Shown: piece by piece, positions 26,090-34,085 of the stretch
Layout: each line of letters begins with the position of its first letter
How positions within the stretch are numbered: position 1 is the first letter of the stretch
Assembly (NCBI RefSeq): GCF_014645895.1
Contig: NZ_BMMP01000012.1
Location: 1-64,000 of the forward strand
DNA length: 64,000 nt
Source: Streptomyces daqingensis
Lineage (GTDB): Bacteria; Actinomycetota; Actinomycetes; Streptomycetales; Streptomycetaceae
Direction: 5' to 3'
Translations under genes and position numbers: made by a program
The notes under the pieces: model-generated
Seen by the model: only the letters and a program-made list of their open reading frames with translations
What the model was told of the DNA's origin: nothing
The model's database searches: none

Positions 26090-26220
26090 GTCGCTCTTCC
26101 TCTCTGCAGCCGGTTCCAGGCCGGTCCACAACGCAGGTTCCATGCGGGTCCGACGCGGGCTCCGTACGGGTTCCAGCGGTCCCCGTGCTCCGCGTCCTCG
26201 TACACGTGTGGGTCTTCCCC

Positions 26221-27459
26221 TCACACGGCTCCGGTGATCAGTTCGTCGAGGCGCCGGGCGGCGTCGCGCCCGAATCCCGGCGCGTTGATGTGCGCGTCCA
26301 CCTCGACGATCTCGGCCCGCGACCCGGCGAGCGCGCCACGCAGCGCGGAGAAGAGAGCCTCGTCGGCGACGGCGTCCCGGAACGGACCGCCGTCCTCGTC
26401 GATGCCGCTCAGCCCGCGCAGCGGCAAGAGAACGGAGACCGGTCCGTGCCCGCCGGCGAGCTTCGCGCCGATGCGCCGGCCCAGTTCGGCGCTCTCCTCC
26501 GGCGTGGTCCGCATCAGGGTCACCGTCGGATTGTGGACCAGGAACCTGCGGTCCCCGAACTCGGCGGGCACCGCCTCGCGGGGGCCGAAGTTGACCATGT
26601 CGAGCGCGCCGAGCGAGACGACCTGCGGGACGCCCGTCGCAGCCGCGGCCTCCAGCCGGCGGGGGCCCGCGCTCAGGACGCCGCCGACCAGGTCGTCGGC
26701 GAGTTCTGTCGTCGTCAGGTCGAGGACCCCGGCGAGCCGCCCATCGCGCACGAGCTTCTCCATCGCGCGCCCGCCGGCGCCGGTGGCGTGGAAGACCAGC
26801 GGCTCGTAGCCGAGGCGCACCAGCTCCTCCCGCGCCTCGTCGACGGCGGGGGTGGTCAGACCGAACATCGACAGGCCGACGGCCGGCCGCCGCTCGCCCT
26901 CGCTCCCCGGTGCGGAGCCCCGGGCCTCGTGCTCCGCGGCCATGGCGGCGATCGCCGCGGCGGCGTTGCCGAAGATCTGCCCGGAGACCGAGTTGACTCC
27001 GGCCACGTCGACGACGGCGTGCATCATCGTCACGTCCGCCTCGCCGACGTACGGGGAGACGTCGCCCGAGGCCATCGTCGAGACCAGCAGCTTCGGGACG
27101 CCGACCGGAAGTGCCCGCATGGCCCGGGAGACCACGGACGAGCCGCCGGAGCCGCCGAGGCCCAGCACCCCGTCCAGCCGGCCCTCCGCGTACAGCCTCA
27201 GGACGACCGCGGCCGCCCCGGCGGCCATCACCTCCATGGCCGCGCCGCGGTCACCGGCGTCGCGCAGAGCCGCGAGGTCGCCGCCACCGGCGCGCGCCAC
27301 CTCCTCGGCTGCCACGTCCGCCCCGGACGCGCGCGCTTCCGAGAACGAGCCGACGTCGACGGTCACCGTGTCCGCCCCGTGCGCGAGCACGCGGTCCGAC
27401 ACCCATGCGTACTCCTCACCCTTGGTGTCCATCGTGCCGATGAGAACGACCGTGGCCAT
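26221..27459 (-). CDS. Tm-1-like ATP-binding protein (UPF0261)
   Basis: 412 aa. N-terminal nucleotide-binding segment with VLIGTMDTKGEE, GVLGLGGSGGSSV and KLLVSTMASGD, then HAVVDVAGVNSVS and a second domain with HATGAGGRAMEKLV. This matches the Tm-1-like/UPF0261 family, whose plant member Tm-1 binds tobamovirus replicase. Bacterial members pair with a PEP-hydrolase-like barrel, as here. It is divergent from the molybdopterin oxidoreductase gene, with 261 nt between. Family is clear, function is not. Confidence 0.88.
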   Translation of the reverse strand: MATVVLIGTMDTKGEEYAWVSDRVLAHGADTVTVDVGSFSEARASGADVAAEEVARAGGGDLAALRDAGDRGAAMEVMAAGAAAVVLRLYAEGRLDGVLGLGGSGGSSVVSRAMRALPVGVPKLLVSTMASGDVSPYVGEADVTMMHAVVDVAGVNSVSGQIFGNAAAAIAAMAAEHEARGSAPGSEGERRPAVGLSMFGLTTPAVDEAREELVRLGYEPLVFHATGAGGRAMEKLVRDGRLAGVLDLTTTELADDLVGGVLSAGPRRLEAAAATGVPQVVSLGALDMVNFGPREAVPAEFGDRRFLVHNPTVTLMRTTPEESAELGRRIGAKLAGGHGPVSVLLPLRGLSGIDEDGGPFRDAVADEALFSALRGALAGSRAEIVEVDAHINAPGFGRDAARRLDELITGAV

Positions 27460-27720
27460 CCAGCCCGCCTCCTCTTCCCTGTCCCTCGCTCACTCTGCCG
27501 CCCCGGAATGTCCCGGCACCTGACGCCGCAGGACCCCTGCGGGGCCGGCTCTGTTCGCGGACTGCCCGGCCCACTGAAACTACCGGCGTGGGCCCCGCTC
27601 GCCCAGGTGCGCTTCCCGGCCGCTCCCCCTTCCTGTTTGCCCTCGCCGCCGCGGGGGGACCGGCACAAGTCCGTGCCGCTCTGCGGGCCGGCGCCACGTC
27701 GATGGACGCGAGGGAGACCG

Positions 27721-30054
27721 ATGACGGACCGGACATGTGAAGTGTGGGGCGAGACGGCGCCGTTCGCGCCGGGCGAGCGGTGGCCTGCACGCGCTGACAG
27801 CTATCTGACAGTGGACGAGGAACTCGTCGACCGGTGGGTCCGCTCCGCCTGCGTGCTGTGCTCGAACGGCTGCGGGATGGACATCGCCGTGCACGACGGG
27901 CGCATGGTCGGCGTCCGCGGGCGGACAGCCGACAGGGTCAACCACGGACGTCTCGGCCCCAAGGGCCTCTACGGCTGGCAGGCCAACCACTCCCCCGACC
28001 GGCTGACCCGGCCCCTGATCCGCGGCGCTGGAGGCGAGCTGGCGCCCTGCGACTGGGACACGGCCATGAACGCGGTGGCCGGCCGGTCGAGGAAGGTCAT
28101 GGCGGAACAGGGGCCGTCCGCGATGGCCTTCTACACCAGCGGCCAGCTCTTCGCAGAGGAGTACTACGCGCAGGCCGTCATCGCCCGAGGGGGCATCGGC
28201 ACCAACCACCTCGACGGCAACACCCGCCTCTGCACCGCCACCGCGGAATGGGCCCTCATCGAGAGTTTCGGAAGCGACGGCAACCCCGGCTCGTACACGG
28301 ACATCGACCTGTGCGACGGCCTGTTCCTCATGGGGCACAACGTGGCCGAGACGCAGACCGTGCTGTGGGCCCGGATGCGCGACCGGCTCCGCGGCCCGGA
28401 CAGGCCCCGCCTCGTCGTGGCCGATCCCCGGTCGACTGCGCCCGCCCGCGAGGCGGACGTTCACCTGCCGGTCCGCCCCGGTACGAACGTGGCGCTCCTC
28501 AACGCCCTGCTCCACGAGGTCGTCGCGCACGGCTGGACCGACCGGCGCTGGATCGACGCCCATACCGTCGGCTACGAGGAGCTGGCGGCGCTCGTCGCGG
28601 AGTACACGCCCGAACGCGCGGCCGGGATCTGCGGCGTGCCCGCGTCGGACATCCGCGAGGCCGCCCGCATCCTGGGAACGGCCGAACGCCTTGTCTCCAC
28701 GGTGCTGCAGGGCGTCTACCAGTCCCATCAGGCCACTGCCGCCGCCGTCCAGGTCAACAACCTCCATCTCCTGCGCGGCATGATCGGAAGGCCCGGCTGC
28801 TCGGTCTTCCAGATGAACGGCCAGCCCACAGCGCAGAACACGCGTGAGACGGGCGCCGACGGCACTCTGCCCGCCTTCCGCAACTGGCAGAACGAGACGC
28901 ACGTCGCCCAGCTCGCCGAGGCGTGGAACGTCGACGTGGGGCAGATCCCGCACGAGGGATCCCCGACTCACATCATGGAGATCCTTCGCCTGTGCGCGGA
29001 AGGCAGCGTCAGGTTCCTCTGGGTGACCGGCACCAACCCGGCCGTGTCCCTGCCGGAACTGCACCGTGTGCGCTCCGTGCTGAGCCGGGACGACCTGTTC
29101 CTCGTCGTCTCCGACGCCTTTCCCACAGAGACCACGGCGCTCGCCGACGTCGTACTCCCCGCGGCGCTCTGGGGCGAGAAGACAGGCTGCTACACCAACG
29201 CCGACCGCACTCTCCACCTCTCCGAGAAGGCCGTGGAACCGCCCGGCGAGGCCCGTTCCGACTTCGAGATCCTGCTGGACTACGCGACGCGCATGCAGCT
29301 GAAGAACAACAGCGGTGCTCCTTTGCTGAACTGGAGCCGTCCGCAGGACGCCTGGGAGTCGTTCTGCGAACTGACCCGCGGCACTCTGTGCGACCAGAGC
29401 GCCGCGACATACGGCAAGCTGCGCTCCTCCGACGGCATCCAGTGGCCCTGCACCGCGAGCGCCCCGGACGGCACCGAACGCCTCTACACGGACCATCGTT
29501 TCGCCACGGCGGCCGGTGAATGCGAGGACTTCGGGCACGACGTGGTGACGGGAGCACAGAACCAGCCCGGGGAGTACCGCGATCACGATCCGGACGGACG
29601 CGCCGTGATCAAGTCCGCTCCCTACCTGGAACCGCGGGAGCAGACCTCCACCGGCTATCCGCTGCGCCTCGCCACCGGGAGAAGGGTCCACCACTGGCAT
29701 ACGCGCACCAAGACGGCCAGGGTCCCGCAGCTGAACGCGGCCGCACCCGGTCCGTACGTGCAGATGTCGGTGGAGGACGCCGGGCAGCTGGGCGTCCGGG
29801 ACGGCGACATGGTCCGCGTAAGCTCCCCGCACGGGACCGTCGAGGCCGTCGCGACGGTCGGCGGGGCCCGTCCGGGCACGGTCTTCGTCCCGTTCCACTA
29901 CGGCGACTTCGACCAGCCGGAAGGGGACACCCGGATGCGGGCGGCCAACGCCCTCACCCACACCGAGTGGGACCCCGTCTCGAAGCAGCCGCTTTACAAG
30001 GTGACCCCCGTCCGCGTCGAGAAGATCACGCCGACCGCGGACGGCGGTTCGTGA
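27721..30054 (+). CDS. Molybdopterin oxidoreductase, nitrate reductase/formate dehydrogenase-like catalytic subunit
   Basis: 777 aa from ATG 27721; the open frame extends far upstream but the family fold begins here. DMSO-reductase family. C44, C47 and C51 (CVLCSNGC) supply three Fe-S ligands; the expected fourth, in the usual LCxKG, is Gly79 (RLGPKG). The molybdenum ligand is probably C171 in NTRLCTATAEW. Bis-MGD binding motifs follow (GSDGNPGSYTDI, TGTNPAVSLPEL, VLPAALWGEKTG), and the C-terminal domain has RLATGRRVHHWHTRTKT. It looks like a cytoplasmic NasA-type reductase or an actinobacterial formate dehydrogenase. No electron-transfer partner gene is nearby, and there is no Tat signal. 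Confidence 0.9.
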   Translation: MTDRTCEVWGETAPFAPGERWPARADSYLTVDEELVDRWVRSACVLCSNGCGMDIAVHDGRMVGVRGRTADRVNHGRLGPKGLYGWQANHSPDRLTRPLIRGAGGELAPCDWDTAMNAVAGRSRKVMAEQGPSAMAFYTSGQLFAEEYYAQAVIARGGIGTNHLDGNTRLCTATAEWALIESFGSDGNPGSYTDIDLCDGLFLMGHNVAETQTVLWARMRDRLRGPDRPRLVVADPRSTAPAREADVHLPVRPGTNVALLNALLHEVVAHGWTDRRWIDAHTVGYEELAALVAEYTPERAAGICGVPASDIREAARILGTAERLVSTVLQGVYQSHQATAAAVQVNNLHLLRGMIGRPGCSVFQMNGQPTAQNTRETGADGTLPAFRNWQNETHVAQLAEAWNVDVGQIPHEGSPTHIMEILRLCAEGSVRFLWVTGTNPAVSLPELHRVRSVLSRDDLFLVVSDAFPTETTALADVVLPAALWGEKTGCYTNADRTLHLSEKAVEPPGEARSDFEILLDYATRMQLKNNSGAPLLNWSRPQDAWESFCELTRGTLCDQSAATYGKLRSSDGIQWPCTASAPDGTERLYTDHRFATAAGECEDFGHDVVTGAQNQPGEYRDHDPDGRAVIKSAPYLEPREQTSTGYPLRLATGRRVHHWHTRTKTARVPQLNAAAPGPYVQMSVEDAGQLGVRDGDMVRVSSPHGTVEAVATVGGARPGTVFVPFHYGDFDQPEGDTRMRAANALTHTEWDPVSKQPLYKVTPVRVEKITPTADGGS

Positions 30055-30185
30055 CAGCGAGCCGGGCCGCACGGCAGCCGGGAGGCCGGGCTGACCGGCC
30101 GGGCGGGGAGGCGCCGCCTCTCCGGGCCGTGGGCCGCTTGATCCGTACGGGCCGCCGCGTGGTGTACGGGAGCGGCAGCAGGGGA

Positions 30186-30232
30186 CTCGTCCCGTACGAG
30201 AGCAGGAGAGGCATTCGAGCGGCGTCGAATGC
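30186..30232 (+). promoter_or_regulatory. Two dyads before the small charged-protein gene
   Basis: GCATTCGA-N6-TCGAATGC (30211-30218 and 30225-30232) is a perfect 8-bp inverted repeat, preceded by CTCGT-N5-ACGAG (30186-30200). They lie 33-80 nt before ATG 30266 and are more likely an operator or leader structure than a terminator. Confidence 0.4.
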
Positions 30233-30265
30233 GGAGCGTGAACGCCCTCAGGAGAGGTCTTGGAC

Positions 30266-30454
30266 ATGGGCAAGTCGAAGGAGAACGCGCCCTCGGCCGG
30301 AGAGGAACTCGAGCACCAGGTCGAGAAGGCCGAAACCGACGTAACCGAGGAGAGGGCCCGGCGGCGGGACAGCGAGGCGGGAGACAGCCTCACCCCGAGC
30401 CGCAAGGCCCAGCGCGAGGCACAGGAATCCGACCCGTCGGCGGGCTCGGACTGA
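30266..30454 (+). CDS. Small, highly charged hypothetical protein
   Basis: 62 aa from ATG 30266; GGAGAGG lies 9 nt upstream. A TTG two codons earlier is possible. Composition is almost wholly hydrophilic, rich in Glu, Lys, Arg and Ser, with ELEHQVEKAETDVTEERARRR likely helical; no membrane segment or cysteines. I do not recognise it. The good RBS, a dyad upstream and a hairpin downstream support a real transcription unit. It may be a small stress or chaperone-like protein, but nothing in the sequence proves it. Confidence 0.55.
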   Translation: MGKSKENAPSAGEELEHQVEKAETDVTEERARRRDSEAGDSLTPSRKAQREAQESDPSAGSD

Positions 30455-30540
30455 AGCCCTCGCGTCCCTCGCGTCCCTCCCGGCCACGGGGCGACCTCGG
30501 CCGGCGCCCGGTCCCCGCCAGGATGAGCCAGGATGAAGCC

Positions 30541-30563
30541 GGCCCCGCCCTTAGGGCGGGGCC
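30541..30563. terminator. Terminator-like hairpin
   Basis: GGCCCCGCCC (30541-30550) and GGGCGGGGCC (30554-30563) form a perfect 10-bp stem with a 3-nt loop. It lies between the small charged-protein gene and the convergent 200-aa hypothetical gene and could end both transcripts. Confidence 0.7.
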
Positions 30564-30702
30564 GTCCACGTCGCCTCAGCAGCCAGCATGGGTTGATGTG
30601 GACGGTTCCGACTCTGCCACCCGCCACTGACAGCGGGCTCCGGCGAGCCGGGCCCGCGGCGCCGGCGGGCCCGGGACGCGCGCCGCCCCGCGGCCGGCTG
30701 CG

Positions 30703-31305
30703 CTACGGCCGGGACTCGGCGCCGCCCTCGGTCCGGTCGCCCGCCCGGCCCGGGCGCGTGCTCGCGGAGATGGTGAAGTAGCGGGCCCAGGGCGGTGTCG
30801 GACGTCCCTGGCGTGCACGTCTCGCCACGTCCTTGGAGAGGTTCACGACGCGGTCGGCGGCGCGGGAGAACCACTCGGTGAGGCTTCCGCACGACTTCTG
30901 CACGTCCCCGGTGCCGTCCAGGATCCACACCGGCGGGTCCGCCATGGAGAGGTCGCAGCCGTCGACGACCTCGTACCGCGTGCCGTCGTGGCAGGTCAGC
31001 ACCAGCATCCCGGCGGTGTCGTGGAGCTGCGCGCCGGTCTCCTGCGTGCCGCAGCCGAGCGCCGCCTCCTTGAGCCCGCCGGGGTCGGCGTCGGCGAGTA
31101 CGAGGCGTTCGCCGAGGAACCAGGGGCCCTTCGCTCCGCCGACGAGCCGCAGCACCGAACCGGCCGCCGCGGGCAGGGAGTCGAGCCGCTGGCCGCCGAC
31201 GAGCTGTTCCAACTCCGCGTCCCCGGCGCCGCGGACGGCCTCCCGGTCGAGGAACGCGGTACGCGCGGCCCGGGTGTAGATGTCGCGCACGTGCTCATGA
31301 ACCAT
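30703..31305 (-). CDS. Hypothetical protein, last gene of a three-gene module
   Basis: 200 aa from ATG 31305 with GGAAAG upstream. It starts only 21 nt after the stop of the PBP-domain gene, so the two are cotranscribed. No signal peptide or TM segment. The middle has GPWFLGERLVLADADPG, GCGTQETGAQLHDT and YEVVDGCDLSMAD, followed by PVWILDGTG and a C-terminal basic helix. The pattern of an extended beta core with PVW and a late aromatic helix is vaguely like small immunity-type domains, but I could not identify a family. Paired with a sensor and a STAND ATPase, it could be an effector or its control. Confidence 0.65.
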   Translation of the reverse strand: MVHEHVRDIYTRAARTAFLDREAVRGAGDAELEQLVGGQRLDSLPAAAGSVLRLVGGAKGPWFLGERLVLADADPGGLKEAALGCGTQETGAQLHDTAGMLVLTCHDGTRYEVVDGCDLSMADPPVWILDGTGDVQKSCGSLTEWFSRAADRVVNLSKDVARRARQGRPTPPWARYFTISASTRPGRAGDRTEGGAESRP

Positions 31306-31326
31306 GTGTTCTTTCCATCAGAGAGG

Positions 31327-33864
31327 TCAGTCTTCGGGGCAGGTGTAGGTCTCTTCGCCCTGCTTCCACTCCTTGCCGGCGTCGATGTTGTTCCCGGTCT
31401 TCCCGCACACGAGGGCCGCTCCCGAGCGGCCCTTCTTGTGGTGGAGGAGGACCAGCATCTTGTTGAGCGGCCGCAGGGCGCCGTTGGCGAACCTGATGTG
31501 TCCGCTGGCGCCCTCCATGCTGAAGCTGCCGTTGATGATGTACTGGTGCACGTTGCTGATGTCCAGACTCAGGTCCACCTCGAGCGCCTTCTCGGCGGCC
31601 TGGGCGAAGACCTTGACCCCGTCGTTGGCGAGTGACGCGTGCCCGTCGTTCGCCCAGAGGTCCTCCGGTCCGAACTGGTCGGTGTAGGAGCGGTTGAAGG
31701 CCCTGGCCCTGGCGCTGCGCTTGCTGTGGCCGACGGGCAGGGTGTGCGCCGTGTGGTAGAGCCGCAGCCATGACTCGTCCGCGTAGCCGCCGCTCAGCGC
31801 GGCGTTGGTGAGTTCGTTCCCGCCGACGATGGTCAGTTTCTCGTTGGCGCAGGCGGTGTTCTGGTAGTCCTCCAGGAACGCCTCGAACTCCCGCACCCTG
31901 GACGTCCAGTAGACGAGCGTCCTGGGTTCCTTCTCGACTCTCGTGCACACCGCGGCGGCCACGTCGCCCATGCTGTACTTCATCTCGAGGTCGGTCTGGC
32001 CGGAGGCGCCGTGGGCGCTGGAGTCTCCAGGCGTGTAGCCGATGCGGGCTCCGGTGGGGGGAGCCTCCGGGTGCTGGGCGAACTTCAGGCCGAGTTCGTT
32101 GCTGTAGACGTCCGCGGGGTCGGTGACGACGGCGACGTGCTCGGGCTGTACGCACGAATCCGCGCTGGTGCGCACGGTGTTGGCCCGCTTCAGGAACGAG
32201 GCCACCACGTTCGCCTCGCGCACGTTGTTGGGTGCGACGCCGTGGTAGTAGCGCCCGACCTCCATGCGCTTGGCGGTGGCGGTCGAGCTCACGACGGGAA
32301 TCCGCGCGTCGTTGAGGAGTTCGAGGGCGGCGAGGGTCCTCTTGCGGCTCTCCGTGAAGCCGGTGACGCCCAGGAACCGGGAGTCCTTCCCGGCGTCGGC
32401 GATGATCTCCCTGGCCTTCTGCTCCGCCTTCTCGTACTGCACGCCTGCGTTGTAGCGCTTGACCGTGACCCAGACCCTGTCGTCGCCCTTCGGCGCGGAC
32501 TCGTTGAGGGAGCGCATGGCCATGGCGACGCCGCGGAGTTCGGGGATGGCCCCGCCGGAGCGCAGCTCGTTCATGTTCTCGGACACGGTCGAGTGGATGA
32601 GCGCGAGGGTGACGGTCCGGTCGGGGTCGCCCTCCTTCTCGGCTTCCTCGCTCAGCTCGTCGATCTCGTCGACGGCCTCCTGGTAGTCGGCCTTGGGCGA
32701 GTCATGGCCGCGGCGGCCCTGGTCGACGTACTCGGCCGCCTCCAGGCACTCGGTGTCCTCCTCCAGGAAGGGCCCTTCGTACCCGAGGAACGCGAACATG
32801 CCGGCCAGCCATGCCGCCACAGCGAGTGCGACGGCCTCCGTCAGGAGCTCCTTGCCGGGACGGACGCGCAGCCACGCCTTCCACACCGGCGGCACCGCCT
32901 CGCTGACCCCGGCGGGCTCCGGCAGGGCGACGTGGACGGACGGCTGGGCCTCCCTCCTGGTGTCCACGAGCCGCCTGGCGGCGTCGACGAGGGTCGCCCG
33001 CCCGGACTCGCCGGCGCCCTCCGGCGGCAGGGCGGCTACGACGACCATCGCCGGGTTGGGGCTCACCCGCAGCCTCTCGTCGTACAGCGAGACGAAGCTG
33101 CTGACGGTCTCCGCTCCCGCACCGCCGCCGTTCAGCAGCAGGGCCACGCGTGCGCGGCGGCGGCGGCGCCCCGGCTGCAGCAGCAGGCCCTGCCGGGCCT
33201 GCCCGTACAGGTCGGTCATCAGGGCCGTGAGCAGCAGCCCGTCCCAGGCGTCCGTTCCCTGGCGGCGCACCTCGTCGAACCGCTTGAGCGCCGCGTCGAG
33301 GGTGCGCGGTCCCCGGTAGTCGTCCGGCCAGAGGGCTCCGTAGCGGCGGCCGAAGGCGAACCGGAACTGCCAGCGCTTCGACCACAGCCGCCAGCGGGCC
33401 GACTGCAGGGCCTCGCGCACGGCGGGCCAGGGGATGCTCAGCGTGAACGGTCCGAGGCCGACGGTTCCGGAGGCTGGAGCCGGGTGGGCCGAGGCCGGAT
33501 CAGGACGGGGTTCCTCGGTGATGCTGTGCACCATGTCGTAGGTGGGGAACCGCCACTTGCCCGTCTCCGGCGGGCTGTCCCGGCGCAGCGTCCCGACGAT
33601 CTGCTCGATCAGCTCCGTCCTGGTACGGCCCTCCCCGTCGAGGCGGGCGTACGGGGCGCACGGCACGAGCCGGCCGAGCGTCGAGGAGCGCTGCAGGCCC
33701 TCCTCCAGCGCCGACAGCGCCTGCTCCGACAGCTCGGGCCCCGTCCGCAGGACGACGGGCGGGAGCTTCGGCACCCGCTTCCTCAGCCGGTGGCGCGTGC
33801 GTACAGCGGCCCGGAAGGCCGCCACGAACTCCTTGCGGCCGTCCCATCCTGGAAACTCCGGCAC
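31327..33864 (-). CDS. Membrane protein with external periplasmic-binding-protein-like domain
   Basis: 845 aa from GTG 33864, chosen for a GGGGGAGG RBS 8 nt upstream; an in-frame GTG 27 codons earlier lacks one. Residues 1-330 form a cytoplasmic-looking region (LPPVVLRTGPELSEQAL, RYGALWPDDYRGPRTLDAAL, RVALLLNGGGAG) of unknown family. One TM helix lies near residues 337-360 (AVALAVAAWLAGMFAFLGY). From about 400 to 830 is a type I periplasmic-binding fold resembling branched-chain amino acid receptors: RSGGAIPELRGVAMAM, GVTGFTESRKRTL, IPVVSSTATA, YYHGVAPNNVREANVV. A transmembrane receptor rather than a transport lipoprotein, with no ABC permease nearby. It follows a STAND ATPase gene by 221 nt. 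Confidence 0.8.
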   Translation of the reverse strand: MPEFPGWDGRKEFVAAFRAAVRTRHRLRKRVPKLPPVVLRTGPELSEQALSALEEGLQRSSTLGRLVPCAPYARLDGEGRTRTELIEQIVGTLRRDSPPETGKWRFPTYDMVHSITEEPRPDPASAHPAPASGTVGLGPFTLSIPWPAVREALQSARWRLWSKRWQFRFAFGRRYGALWPDDYRGPRTLDAALKRFDEVRRQGTDAWDGLLLTALMTDLYGQARQGLLLQPGRRRRRARVALLLNGGGAGAETVSSFVSLYDERLRVSPNPAMVVVAALPPEGAGESGRATLVDAARRLVDTRREAQPSVHVALPEPAGVSEAVPPVWKAWLRVRPGKELLTEAVALAVAAWLAGMFAFLGYEGPFLEEDTECLEAAEYVDQGRRGHDSPKADYQEAVDEIDELSEEAEKEGDPDRTVTLALIHSTVSENMNELRSGGAIPELRGVAMAMRSLNESAPKGDDRVWVTVKRYNAGVQYEKAEQKAREIIADAGKDSRFLGVTGFTESRKRTLAALELLNDARIPVVSSTATAKRMEVGRYYHGVAPNNVREANVVASFLKRANTVRTSADSCVQPEHVAVVTDPADVYSNELGLKFAQHPEAPPTGARIGYTPGDSSAHGASGQTDLEMKYSMGDVAAAVCTRVEKEPRTLVYWTSRVREFEAFLEDYQNTACANEKLTIVGGNELTNAALSGGYADESWLRLYHTAHTLPVGHSKRSARARAFNRSYTDQFGPEDLWANDGHASLANDGVKVFAQAAEKALEVDLSLDISNVHQYIINGSFSMEGASGHIRFANGALRPLNKMLVLLHHKKGRSGAALVCGKTGNNIDAGKEWKQGEETYTCPED

Positions 33865-34085
33865 TCTCCCCGCCTCCCCCGTGATCTTGTGGCATGACCG
33901 GCGACGGGCTCCCCGGCCGGTCGCCCGTCCCGCCGCAGCGAACACTGACTGCGCGTCAATTCGCGTACGTGACAGGTGAGTTGTACATCACCCTGACCCA
34001 ACCACGCACTCCGTCACCGTGAAGCGCCACCGTGTGACCACAGCTTCGCGTGTGACGAGAGCCCCGGGACGTCCGCGTGCGGCCG

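Noticed and set aside
24377..26809. Open plus-strand frame of about 800 codons, and the upstream part of the molybdopterin gene frame from 26071
   Set aside because: Both lie opposite or before well-supported genes and have no recognisable fold; the molybdopterin protein begins at 27721.
30703..31305. Assignment of the 200-aa protein to the SUKH/SMI1 immunity family
   Set aside because: Only a loose similarity in the order of aromatic and acidic residues; no defining motif, so left as hypothetical.
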